A stretch of 24,226 nt of DNA from Haliea sp. Lineage in GTDB: Bacteria; Pseudomonadota; Gammaproteobacteria; Pseudomonadales; Halieaceae. Every line of letters begins with the position of its first letter. The first letter of the stretch is position 1. Below, in pieces: positions 8,596 to 15,903 of the stretch. The notes beneath the pieces were generated by a model. The model had not been told where the DNA came from and did not search any database. It worked only from the letters and a program-made list of their open reading frames with translations. The translations under genes and the position numbers were made by a program. Location of the stretch: assembly GCA_016704305.1 (NCBI GenBank), contig JADJAL010000050.1:1-24226 (forward strand), read 5' to 3'.

Positions 8596-8991
8596 TTATC
8601 CTGCCTTGTGGTATTCGTTCAGCGTGCCTTCGCCGGGGGTGATAAACAGCATACTGGTTTTCCCGGTGATTTTTGCGGTATGCCAGGTGCCCCGGGGCAC
8701 GATCACGGCGTCACCGGGATTGCTCATGGGGATTTCGCGGGAAACATCGCCCTGTTTAACGACAAACGTCGCAGCGCCCGAGAGCAGCACAACGGTTTCA
8801 TCGCCGTTGGGATGGACCTCCCAGCTCGGCCAGTCCTCTTCAAAGGTATGCAGTGCAATCAGTTCGTGCCCTTTGAAACTGCCGAAGTCGCGATCCAGGT
8901 CTTCATAGACCGTCGGCGAGTTGAGAACCGTGGTGGCGACCTTGGCCGGACTGAGTACGACAAACCGTTCCGCGATGTTAAAGCTTTTCAT
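8596..8991 (-). CDS. Small single-domain cupin protein
   Basis: A 131-residue cupin (cupin_2-like). WEVHPNGDETVVLLSGAATF (from residue 57) is cupin motif 1 with His60 and Glu65 as probable metal ligands, and PGDAVIVPRGTWHTAKI (about residues 92-108) is motif 2 with His104. Function is open: such proteins act as small isomerases, dioxygenases or metal and ligand sensors. No DNA-binding domain is attached. ATG 8991 has a strong GGAGG seven bases upstream. Its start overlaps the end of the preceding small membrane protein gene by 14 bases, so it sits in the middle of a four-gene minus-strand cluster. Confidence 0.88.
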   Translation of the reverse strand: MKSFNIAERFVVLSPAKVATTVLNSPTVYEDLDRDFGSFKGHELIALHTFEEDWPSWEVHPNGDETVVLLSGAATFVVKQGDVSREIPMSNPGDAVIVPRGTWHTAKITGKTSMLFITPGEGTLNEYHKAG

Positions 8992-9331
8992 CAGCTGCCT
9001 CCGTCCTGCGCCCCTGCCAATACGATCCGATGATTCCGAGGATCCAACTCGTCCCCAGCATCAGCGTTGCCAGATTGGTTTTACCTTCAGTTGCTGCTAA
9101 CCGCTCCTCGACCAGTGCGCTGATAGTGTCCGCATCGCTGGCTATAGCGCCACTCTGGATTTGCCCAACGATTTCCATGGCAGTGTGCCAGACCACGCTG
9201 GTGATCATGTACAGCGCGACGGCCGCGACAGCCGACAACAGAATGCCTTCGACCCACCGCCGCAGATACAAATGCCCGCTGCCTGGAAACACCAGCGCAG
9301 ACAGCAACACCGCTTTTGTTGATCGCTTCAC
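8978..9331 (-). CDS. Small two- or three-helix membrane protein
   Basis: A 117-residue protein starting MKRSTKAVLLSALVFPGSGHLYLRR. This N-terminus, with a PG-GH turn between hydrophobic stretches, resembles the short TM2-like or DUF5683-like membrane proteins, but I cannot name the family firmly. A second hydrophobic stretch is AVAAVALYMITSVVW, and a third is near LGTSWILGIIGSYW. The middle (about residues 60-85) is polar and may be extracytoplasmic. Start is GTG 9331, chosen for the GGAGG just upstream; this ribosome site and its following bases are nearly identical to those of the downstream cupin gene. The 3' end overlaps the cupin start by 14 bases. Confidence 0.72.
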   Translation of the reverse strand: MKRSTKAVLLSALVFPGSGHLYLRRWVEGILLSAVAAVALYMITSVVWHTAMEIVGQIQSGAIASDADTISALVEERLAATEGKTNLATLMLGTSWILGIIGSYWQGRRTEAADEKL

Positions 9332-9379
9332 CGGCTGCCTCCGTTAATACGTGTTGCCATGCGCTATCGCGCCGTCGCG

Positions 9380-9652
9380 TTATGCCGTGTACAGGGTATA
9401 GATGCCAATGCCGATAAACCCGACGCCCGCAACGTAGTGCAGGTATTTGGTATTGATGTATTCGGCGAGCAGGCTGCCGGCCAGCACGCCGATTGCAGAG
9501 GCCACCACCAGCGCCGCTGACGCTGCCAGAAACACCGTGTACTTGCTCACTTCCTTGTCGGCGGCGAACAGCATCGTGGCCAACTGCGTCTTGTCGCCCA
9601 GTTCGGCGATAAAGACAGAGGCGAAGATAGCGAAAAAAATCTTCCAGTCCAT
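9380..9652 (-). CDS. Half-length UPF0016/TMEM165-GDT1 family protein
   Basis: The 90-residue protein carries one copy of the UPF0016 signature ELGDKTQLAT (Glu17, Gly19, Asp20, Lys21, Thr22) and three predicted helices. Family members (Vibrio MneA, cyanobacterial Mnx, eukaryotic GDT1) move manganese or calcium out of the cytosol and normally contain two such repeats in about 190 residues or more. A single-repeat protein should work as a homodimer or with a second half-protein; no second half is in the window. The start is ATG 9652 with GGAG eight bases upstream; the open frame continues upstream only by reading through a palindromic repeat. It is the first gene of the 9652-8029 cluster, 48 bases before the next gene. 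Confidence 0.85.
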   Translation of the reverse strand: MDWKIFFAIFASVFIAELGDKTQLATMLFAADKEVSKYTVFLAASAALVVASAIGVLAGSLLAEYINTKYLHYVAGVGFIGIGIYTLYTA

Positions 9653-9710
9653 TCGTAATAGCTCCGGGGGTGGCAAACGCTCTTTCCAGCGACTTTTCGA
9701 GTGTACGCGA

Positions 9711-9777
9711 ATCAAGGGGTCAGAGTGCTTGATTTCCGAGTGATGGTATAGCAAATCAAGGACTCTGACCCCTTGAT
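9711..9777. repeat. Palindromic repeat, subtype B (TCAAGGGGTCAGAGT arms)
   Basis: Arms 9711-9735 and 9753-9777 are inverted copies of 25 bases with one mismatch (24 of 25 pair), separated by 17 bases. Each arm contains the 11-mer core GGGGTCAGAGT (plus-strand copy 9716-9726, minus-strand copy 9762-9772) framed by self-complementary TCAAG/CTTGA ends, so each arm can also fold on itself. It sits between the start of the UPF0016 gene and the start of the divergent VOC gene. Confidence 0.92.
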
Positions 9778-9842
9778 CGGTAAACTTCCCGGGTGTTCAA
9801 ATTCACCAGGCCACGCTAATCCATGTTTGAGGTTAACTTCCT

Positions 9843-10223
9843 ATGCATAAGAGCAAGCTCGCGGGATTTATTATTGATTGCAAGACGAACAGTATTGAGT
9901 CAGCAGCGGAATTTTGGAGCCAGGCTTTAGGAATGCCATTGAAGGCGCTCCCCGGGGAAGAGGGCGAAAAATACGTAAGGCTTCTGGACCCTGGCGATAA
10001 CCTCCACATCGAGATTCAAAAAGTCGATCACGAAAGCCGGGTTCATCTTGATATTGAAACAAATGATATCGCTGCGGAGGTGAAGCGCCTGGAAGCGCTG
10101 GGAGCCAAAAAGCTGGAGGCTGTCGGCTCATGGTGCGTCATGCTGGCGCCAACCGGGCAAAAATTCTGTGTTGTACCCAGTACATCATCAAAGTTTGACC
10201 AACAGGCGAAAGAGTGGGGCTGA
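9843..10223 (+). CDS. VOC/glyoxalase-fold protein
   Basis: A 126-residue protein with the VOC superfamily pattern of two beta-alpha-beta-beta-beta modules. Module 1 starts LAGFIIDCKTNSIESAAEFWSQALGMPL and runs to LHIEIQKV; module 2 starts RVHLDIETNDIAAEVKRLEALGA and ends with PTGQKFCVVPS. It is closest to the small Glyoxalase_6-like proteins of unknown substrate. Few acidic or His ligands are obvious apart from the VHLDI region, so metal use is uncertain. ATG 9843 has GAGG about ten bases upstream. It is a single gene between two palindromic repeats. Confidence 0.82.
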   Translation: MHKSKLAGFIIDCKTNSIESAAEFWSQALGMPLKALPGEEGEKYVRLLDPGDNLHIEIQKVDHESRVHLDIETNDIAAEVKRLEALGAKKLEAVGSWCVMLAPTGQKFCVVPSTSSKFDQQAKEWG

Positions 10224-10313
10224 AACGAGGCCCTGAATCACTACCGCATCGACAGAATCCCGCGGGTGAGTGCGGCGGCTGGGCCAGCGGCATCCGCCGA
10301 TTTTAAGGTTTCA

Positions 10314-10333
10314 TTCAGCTTTGTTTGCGTAAC
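10314..10333 (+). promoter_or_regulatory. Candidate regulator-binding site upstream of the TonB-dependent receptor gene
   Basis: TTCAG-CTTTG-TTTGC-GTAAC resembles the site at 12803-12824 upstream of the response regulator: TTCAG, CTTTGTT and GTAAC are shared in the same order, and the distances differ by two bases. It lies 170 bases before the receptor start, with the 10371-10458 repeat in between. Confidence 0.3.
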
Positions 10334-10370
10334 ATGGAAGGCTCTGGTTTACTCTGGGCGCTCCGCCCGG

Positions 10371-10458
10371 AAGTTTGGGGTCAGAGTAAAAACAGGAGTG
10401 CTGACTCCAAATTACGACAAAATAAAGAGCGCCTGTTTTTACTCTGACCCCATACTTT
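10371..10458. repeat. Palindromic repeat, subtype A, imperfect and partly nested
   Basis: The left arm (10371-10396, AAGTTTGGGGTCAGAG...) and the right arm (about 10431-10458) carry inverted GGGGTCAGAGT cores at 10377-10387 and 10441-10451 plus the AAAAACAGG extension. Between them, CTGACTCCAAATTA (10401-10414) looks like a decayed third half-copy. It lies between the VOC gene and the TonB-dependent receptor, 45 bases before the receptor start, so the receptor promoter lies inside or upstream of it. The flanking DNA 10224-10370 holds only a weak GC hairpin near 10273-10299. Confidence 0.88.
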
Positions 10459-10502
10459 GGCACGGTCGGGGCGTTTAAAAAGCATAATAACTGGGAACTG
10501 CC

Positions 10503-12800
10503 ATGCCTCACCCGATCAAACCCCTGGTTTGCGCCGCCAGCCTTGCCGTGGTCTCGTTGTGCAGCCACGCACAGACCGACACCGAGAATCCTGTGCCCAC
10601 CGTGTTGGAGGAAGTCATGGTGACGGCGCAGAAGCGCGAGCAGATCCTGCAGGATGTGCCGATCTCCATCAGCGTTGCCACCGCCCAGGACATCGCCGAC
10701 ATCAACGCGTTCACGTTCGCCGACCTGGAGCAGCTTACGCCAGGCGTGTCGCTGTTTGGCGGGCTGCAGTCGGCCTCGATACGCTTGCGCGGCGTGGGGC
10801 CTGGCTACTTCGCGGTGAATTCCCCGCAGAGCGTGGTGGTGTTCGTCGACCAGTTCGCGCAGGCGCAGATAGGCACGGTATTTTCGACGTTGGTGGACAT
10901 CGAGCGGCTGGAGTTGTTGCGCGGGCCGCAGGGCACGCTCTACGGGATCAACGCGCCCGGCGGCGCCTACAACATCATCACGCGGTCTCCGGATTTCGAG
11001 GGCGTCGGCGGCTATGTGGAAGGCAGCTACAGCCAGTACGACAAGTCTTCCGAGCTGGCGGCCCAGGACATGCGCGGCGCGGTCAATGTGCCGCTGGTTG
11101 ACGACAAACTGGCGCTGCGCGTCGCCGGCGTGTATCGCGACGACGATGGGTTTATCAAGAACGTCAACCCCGCCTCCCCGGACGACAGCAATGGCGGCAG
11201 CGACACCAAGGCGGTGCGCGGCAAATTGCGCTGGCTGATCAACGACACCATGCAACTGGACACCACGGCCAATTACCAGGACCTCACCCAGTACATTTCC
11301 TCATTCGCGTACCAGGGTGAGCTGCCGGGTACGGGTGGCACCACGGGTACACCCGCCATCTACACCCAATTCAAGGACCGCGAAGACTTTGGCGACTACG
11401 CCGGCCGGGTCGACGGCGATGTGAAAGACATCAGCGCGCACTGGTCCTGGGAGGCGCCGTTCAGCAACGTCGATTTCCTGGCCATGCACCAGCAGTTCAA
11501 GAACAGCTCCAACGAAAACCGCAAGCCGTTCCCGAATTCCAACGAAGTCTTCGCGATAGACCTCGATTACAAGATCACCACCTATGAGCTGCGCTTTTCC
11601 GACCAGGTAGGCGACATCGGCTACGTCACCGGCCTGTATTACTTCGACCGCCCCTCCGACGGTGTCTTCAACGTGGTGTTAAGCGACATCGAGGTACTGG
11701 GGGATTCCACCGGCGAGGATACCGGTCATGCCGCCTACGGCAACGTCAGCTATCGCTTTACTGAAAAATGGGAGCTGGGCGCGGGTGCGCGCTACGACTC
11801 TATAGAGACCGAACTGAACAACGATATCCGCTTCGTGGATTTCGTTGCATTGGTCGATGACAAACTGGATTTCAATCACGTCTCGTGGAGCCTCAAGCTC
11901 AGCCATTACTACAGTGACAACCTGACGTTTTATGGCGCGGTGGATAATGCGTTCAAGCAGGGCGGGTTCAACCCGCTGGGGCCAGCGGTGTTCGCGCTGG
12001 AAGGATTTTTCCCGGAGATCGCCGCATTCGGGCGCGAGGTCGCGATCTATGACGATGAAACCACGATCTCCTACGAGATCGGTTTCAAGGGCGCGGCGCT
12101 GGACAACCATTTGCGCTACGCGTTCGATGTGTTCTACCAGGAGTTCCAGGATCACCAGATCGGCATGCCGGGTGGCGTAACCGCGCTGGGCCAGGTGGCC
12201 GACCTGTTCAACAACCAGCTCGTCAACGCGGACAAGGTGTACACCCAGGGTGTCGAGTTCGACGTCACCTACCTGTTCGCCGACCATTGGGAGGCCGCCC
12301 TGCGCGGCGCGTATTCCGACCCGACCATCGACGATTGGAATACCCGGCTGTGCGAAGGCGGCGAGGAACCCTCGCTGCAGCCCGGCCAGACGGCCATTCC
12401 CGACCAGTTGTACTGCCCCAAGAACGGCGCTGCGCTGAACGGACTGCCGCGCTGGGAAACCAACTTCCAGCTCGCTTATGAGCACGCCCTGGTCGCCGAC
12501 TGGGACGTGGCGGCGCGGGTGAACTGGACCTGGCAGTCCAAACCGGCGCGGCAGATTCTGGCGGAGAGCCAAAAGCCCAATGCCCCGGATGTCAGCGAGT
12601 TTAATGAACCGAAAAGCCTCGTCGACTTCTCGGTGTCATTCATCGAGCAGGGCATGGGCGTGGAAGTGAAACTGTGGGTCAAGAACATTGCGGACGAGGA
12701 CCTCAACATCGACCCGAAACAGTTCCTGAACACCCAGACACTGGAGGGCCTGCAGTACCCCGGGCGCGAGTATGGCCTGACCGCCAGCTACACGTTTTGA
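10503..12800 (+). CDS. TonB-dependent outer-membrane receptor
   Basis: The 765-residue protein has a signal peptide (MPHPIKPLV... cleaved after SHAQ near residue 24), a TonB-box-like LEEVMVTA near residue 36, and a plug domain with DVPISISVAT and LRGPQGTLYGINAPGGAYNIITRSP (about residues 140-165). A 22-strand-type barrel follows, ending GLTASYTF with the terminal aromatic residue needed for outer-membrane assembly. The VTAQKREQ-LQDVPISI start is typical of the large receptor group in marine and sphingomonad bacteria that import poorly defined organic substrates; no heme- or siderophore-specific motif is visible. ATG 10503 has GGGA about eight bases upstream. The two-component regulator genes follow at once, which suggests control by them or sensing linked to uptake. 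Confidence 0.95.
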   Translation: MPHPIKPLVCAASLAVVSLCSHAQTDTENPVPTVLEEVMVTAQKREQILQDVPISISVATAQDIADINAFTFADLEQLTPGVSLFGGLQSASIRLRGVGPGYFAVNSPQSVVVFVDQFAQAQIGTVFSTLVDIERLELLRGPQGTLYGINAPGGAYNIITRSPDFEGVGGYVEGSYSQYDKSSELAAQDMRGAVNVPLVDDKLALRVAGVYRDDDGFIKNVNPASPDDSNGGSDTKAVRGKLRWLINDTMQLDTTANYQDLTQYISSFAYQGELPGTGGTTGTPAIYTQFKDREDFGDYAGRVDGDVKDISAHWSWEAPFSNVDFLAMHQQFKNSSNENRKPFPNSNEVFAIDLDYKITTYELRFSDQVGDIGYVTGLYYFDRPSDGVFNVVLSDIEVLGDSTGEDTGHAAYGNVSYRFTEKWELGAGARYDSIETELNNDIRFVDFVALVDDKLDFNHVSWSLKLSHYYSDNLTFYGAVDNAFKQGGFNPLGPAVFALEGFFPEIAAFGREVAIYDDETTISYEIGFKGAALDNHLRYAFDVFYQEFQDHQIGMPGGVTALGQVADLFNNQLVNADKVYTQGVEFDVTYLFADHWEAALRGAYSDPTIDDWNTRLCEGGEEPSLQPGQTAIPDQLYCPKNGAALNGLPRWETNFQLAYEHALVADWDVAARVNWTWQSKPARQILAESQKPNAPDVSEFNEPKSLVDFSVSFIEQGMGVEVKLWVKNIADEDLNIDPKQFLNTQTLEGLQYPGREYGLTASYTF

Positions 12801-12802
12801 GC

Positions 12803-12824
12803 TTCAGGCTTTGTTCAGGGTAAC
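12803..12824 (+). promoter_or_regulatory. Candidate OmpR-family operator (6-N5-6 direct repeat)
   Basis: TTCAGG at 12803-12808 and again at 12814-12819 form a direct repeat with an 11-base period, the spacing used by OmpR/PmrA/QseB-type regulators that bind head-to-tail as dimers. It lies in the 67-base gap before the response regulator and about ten bases upstream of a possible -10 TACGAT (12830-12835). It may mark autoregulation. A related sequence is at 10314-10333. Confidence 0.35.
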
Positions 12825-12867
12825 TGGCGTACGATGGCGGGCGAAGCACCACTGCGGCCACTGACGC

Positions 12868-13524
12868 ATGCGTATCCTGCTGGTTGAAGATGACAGGCAC
12901 CTTGGCGAGTCGCTGCACCGCGCGTTGCAGCTGGCGCACTACGCCTGCGACTGGATTGGTGACGGCGACCAGGTGCTGGCCGCGCTGGTCGCCACGCATT
13001 TCGATTTGTTGGTGCTGGATATCGGGCTGCCCGGCCGCTCGGGGCTGGAGCTGCTGCGAGACATTCGCAGCCGGCACATTCGCATTCCGGTATTGCTGCT
13101 CACTGCGAGAGACAGCGTCGAGGACAAGGTCAAAGGCCTCGACGGCGGGGCCGATGACTACCTGACCAAACCGTTTGACCTCGATGAACTGTACGCGCGC
13201 ATCCGCATGCTGCTGCGCCGCGACAACGACCACGACCAGAACGAGCCGCAGTGCGGCAATATCCGCCTCGATTGCAAAGCCCGCGAGGTCTTCCGGGACG
13301 ATCGCCTGGTCGAACTCACCGCGACCGAGATCGCCATCCTCGAAGCTCTGATGCGCGGCGGCGGCCACTACGTGTCCACCAAGCGGCTCGAAGACAGTAT
13401 CTATTCCTGGGGCAGGGAGGTGGAATCCAACACGGTGCAGGTGTACATCTCGCGCCTGCGCAAACACCTGGGCAACGACGCCATCGAAAACAAGCGCGGC
13501 GTCGGCTACCGCATGCTCACGTGA
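12868..13524 (+). CDS. OmpR/QseB-type response regulator
   Basis: A 218-residue two-domain regulator. The receiver domain has the acidic pair Asp8-Asp9, phospho-acceptor Asp51 (LLVLDIGLPG), Thr79 (LLLTARD) and Lys101 (TKPFD). The C-terminal winged helix (about residues 125-218) has LTATEIAILEALM, the recognition-helix region SNTVQVYISRLRKHLG and the closing KRGVGYRM. It fits the QseB/PmrA/TctD branch. ATG 12868 has no strong ribosome site. The kinase gene starts seven bases after its stop, so the two form an operon. Likely targets are its own promoter and the receptor upstream, based on a shared motif (inference). Confidence 0.93.
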   Translation: MRILLVEDDRHLGESLHRALQLAHYACDWIGDGDQVLAALVATHFDLLVLDIGLPGRSGLELLRDIRSRHIRIPVLLLTARDSVEDKVKGLDGGADDYLTKPFDLDELYARIRMLLRRDNDHDQNEPQCGNIRLDCKAREVFRDDRLVELTATEIAILEALMRGGGHYVSTKRLEDSIYSWGREVESNTVQVYISRLRKHLGNDAIENKRGVGYRMLT

Positions 13525-13531
13525 CGCTCAT

Positions 13532-14986
13532 ATGAAAAGATCCCTCGGCAATCGCCTGCTGTTGATACTCCTGCTGGCCACGGGGTGTGTGTGGGTGGCG
13601 GCATCCGTCGGCATCTGGGTGTTGGGCACGGCGGCTATAGAACGGCAGATCGACAACCAGTTGCGCACGCTGGTGTTGACGGTGAGCTACACGGTGGATG
13701 CGTTTGCCACGGCGGGATTTCCTGGCGGCCCGCACCTCAGCCTGCTGGATTTCGAGGTGATCGATTCCAATGATGGCGCGATGTACATGGTGCAGATGCC
13801 CGATGACGCGCTGCCGATGGTGCTCAATGTCTGGCTGGGCGATGTGATCCGGGCAATGACGAAGGGCTCGCCCGTGTTTGCGCCGCCGCACGTCGCTGGC
13901 ATTGAAGACAATACGCTGCCCGACGGCTCCGAGTGGCGTGTCATCCGCTCGCGACTGGGCGAGACCGATCTCTGGCTGGTCGCCGGACTGAACAAGGAGC
14001 TGCTGGCCACCGAGTCCAAGCGCCTGCTGCTGGCGGTGTTGTCGCCCCTGTTGCTCGGCCTGCTGGTGATCGTGCCGCTGATCTATTACGCCGTGCGCAA
14101 CGGATTGAAGCCGCTGCACGAACTGGAACAGCAGATCGCGCAGCGCTCCTCCAGCGACCTGCACGCGGTGGAAGCCAAGGATATCCCGGCCGAAGTCGCG
14201 CCGATGGTCAACGCGCTCAATCGGCTGCTGCAACAGCTTGGCGCGGCGATCGAGAAGGAAAAACGCATCACGGCGGACGCGGCGCACGAGCTCCAGACGC
14301 CGCTGGCCTCGATCAAGACGGAAGTGCAGTTGGCGCTGAACCATTCGCCCGGTACCGACAAGGCGTTGTTGCTGCGCATTATCGAGCGCGTGAATCGCGC
14401 GTCGCACGCGGTGAAACAACTCACGGCGCTGAGTCGCCTGGAGTCGACCGCGCAGGCATTTACACAACAGGTGGATTTGCACGCCATCGCCGCGCAGGTG
14501 CTGGACAGCCATGCCGCGCAAATTGCGACGCGCCGCCTGCAGGTCGCGATCAACGATTGCCATCCGCAAATCCAGGGCAACGCCGACATGATTGCGATCC
14601 TGCTCGACAACCTGATACGCAATGCGCTGAACCATGCGAGCGCAGGCACGCAGGTGCTGATTGCGCTTTCTGAAAATGGCGGGACGGAGTTTCTGGTCGA
14701 GAATGACTGCGCGGATATTTCCCACCAGGAATGGGCGCTGATCACCCAGCGCTTCTACCGGGTGCCGGGCAGCCAGGGCGACGGCAGCGGGCTGGGGATG
14801 TCCATCGCCCAGCGTATCTGTGAGTTGCACGGCGCCGCGCTGACGGTTGGCAAGCGCGCCAGTGGCGACGGATTTTCGGTGCGCGTGGTGTTTGCTGCCG
14901 CCGGTGGCGATGACGCGTCGAGTGGTTACCGTACCGTACACGGCGCGGAAATATCGCGGGAGTATGACGCAGGCAAAGTCAGTTGA
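13532..14986 (+). CDS. QseC-like sensor histidine kinase with an atypical ATP-binding G1 box
   Basis: A 484-residue kinase with TM1 (about residues 8-33), a periplasmic sensor domain to about 165, TM2 (about 170-190) and a HAMP-like linker. The H-box ADAAHELQTPLASIKTE has phospho-acceptor His252, with Gln where Arg is usual. The N-box is DNLIRNALNHA and the G2 box GSGLGMSIAQRICELHGA. The G1 box, normally DxGxG, reads VENDCADIS, so the usual Asp and both glycines are missing; RFYRVPG (F-box) is present. The subfamily may tolerate this, or ATP binding may be weak. The C-terminal tail after VVFAAAGG is low in similarity, and its stop codon overlaps the convergent PEP-CTERM gene by eight bases. 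It pairs with the regulator directly upstream. Confidence 0.9.
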   Translation: MKRSLGNRLLLILLLATGCVWVAASVGIWVLGTAAIERQIDNQLRTLVLTVSYTVDAFATAGFPGGPHLSLLDFEVIDSNDGAMYMVQMPDDALPMVLNVWLGDVIRAMTKGSPVFAPPHVAGIEDNTLPDGSEWRVIRSRLGETDLWLVAGLNKELLATESKRLLLAVLSPLLLGLLVIVPLIYYAVRNGLKPLHELEQQIAQRSSSDLHAVEAKDIPAEVAPMVNALNRLLQQLGAAIEKEKRITADAAHELQTPLASIKTEVQLALNHSPGTDKALLLRIIERVNRASHAVKQLTALSRLESTAQAFTQQVDLHAIAAQVLDSHAAQIATRRLQVAINDCHPQIQGNADMIAILLDNLIRNALNHASAGTQVLIALSENGGTEFLVENDCADISHQEWALITQRFYRVPGSQGDGSGLGMSIAQRICELHGAALTVGKRASGDGFSVRVVFAAAGGDDASSGYRTVHGAEISREYDAGKVS

Positions 14987-15650
14987 AAGTTGTGTTCCTT
15001 GGAAAGCGCCGTGGCGCCCGCGATGTCCCCCGGTTCGCGAATGACATGAGGAGGCCTAAGCCGACCAGCAAGACGGTCGCTGGCTCCGGAATACTGGCTG
15101 CGGGCAGCACGCGGAACGTCGCATCAAAGAGAGGGTTGGTGTTGCCGAGCTCGATCCAGTCGCCTCCGGTGTAATCGATCCGGCCCGGGATTGGTCCATT
15201 GCCACCGCCGTAGGTGTGCTGGTTTATACGCAGGCCCCAGCGAGGAGTGTCGTTTATCAACATTGCGCTGTACTTGGCGCCAATGGTCAGCAGTACGCCC
15301 GGAAAGTCGAAGTCCACCCAGCCGGCGGAGGTCACGCCGATATTGCCGACGGTGGTGGTCTTGATCGCTGTCCCGACGGCACCGGCATCGCCGGCATACA
15401 ATGCGACTGTGAGGTCGAGGTCAGTCGGCGCGGAACTGGAATTGATGTTCTCGATAAAAAAACCAATGCTGCCGATCGCCGCATCCTCGGCGATAAAGGT
15501 TTGCCCGACGGGTGTCGCGATCAGTATCTGCACAAGGCCGTTGTGCTGGGGTTGCAGGATCGGCCCGGCGCTTGCGCTGGTGCAGAGGAAGAAGTTTGCC
15601 GCCAACAGCGCCGCCACGCGCCAGCCCGTTGCTAGTATTGTATTGTTCAT
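14979..15650 (-). CDS. PEP-CTERM sorting-domain secreted protein
   Basis: A 223-residue protein with a signal peptide (MNNTILATGWRVAALLAANFF..., likely cut after SASAG) and a beta-rich middle domain: EDAAIGSIGFFIEN, LDLTVALYAGDAG and SAGWVDFDFPGVLL, resembling choice-of-anchor or jelly-roll surface domains. The C-terminus is a clear PEP-CTERM signal: IPEPATVLLVGLGLLMS followed by an Arg-rich end. Such proteins are cut and anchored or released by an exosortase, usually together with exopolysaccharide genes; no exosortase is in this window. ATG 15650 has GGAGGG just upstream, better than the earlier in-frame ATG at 15683. It converges on the histidine kinase gene with an eight-base overlap. Confidence 0.9.
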   Translation of the reverse strand: MNNTILATGWRVAALLAANFFLCTSASAGPILQPQHNGLVQILIATPVGQTFIAEDAAIGSIGFFIENINSSSAPTDLDLTVALYAGDAGAVGTAIKTTTVGNIGVTSAGWVDFDFPGVLLTIGAKYSAMLINDTPRWGLRINQHTYGGGNGPIPGRIDYTGGDWIELGNTNPLFDATFRVLPAASIPEPATVLLVGLGLLMSFANRGTSRAPRRFPRNTTFN

Positions 15651-15903
15651 GGTCCCTCCAGAGCGGGATTCAGCTTGTGGCATGCTCTGCAGAAGTCAGC
15701 GTTGGACGACATCCAAAAGTTGCCAGGACAAACCACGTGTTGCCATCCTTGGCACAGTGTTCCTTGCCGCTTTATCGCTGGAGTATAGACCTGGGTGTTC
15801 TTTTTGGTCCATGTCGGTGACTAATGACGGGCCGTGTTCAGTTTGTATTCAGCGTCGAGTCGTTACAGTAGCGCACAGAGATAGTTTAAAAAGCGGAGGC
15901 ATC

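Noticed and set aside
10273..10299. Rho-independent terminator after the VOC gene
   Set aside because: CGGCGG/CCGCCG is only a six-base stem with a 15-base loop, followed by a poor T-run (ATTTTAA).
10311..11255. A 314-codon minus-strand frame ending in repeat-encoded residues
   Set aside because: It runs antisense to the TonB receptor and through the repeat. FYSDPKL- and GVRVKTG-like peptides here and near 18.7-20.5 kb are simply translations of the palindromes.
15750..15775. Sigma-54 promoter-like TGGCAC...TTGC before the DUF1592 gene
   Set aside because: The spacing between the two elements is eight bases and should be five, so the -24/-12 geometry fails.
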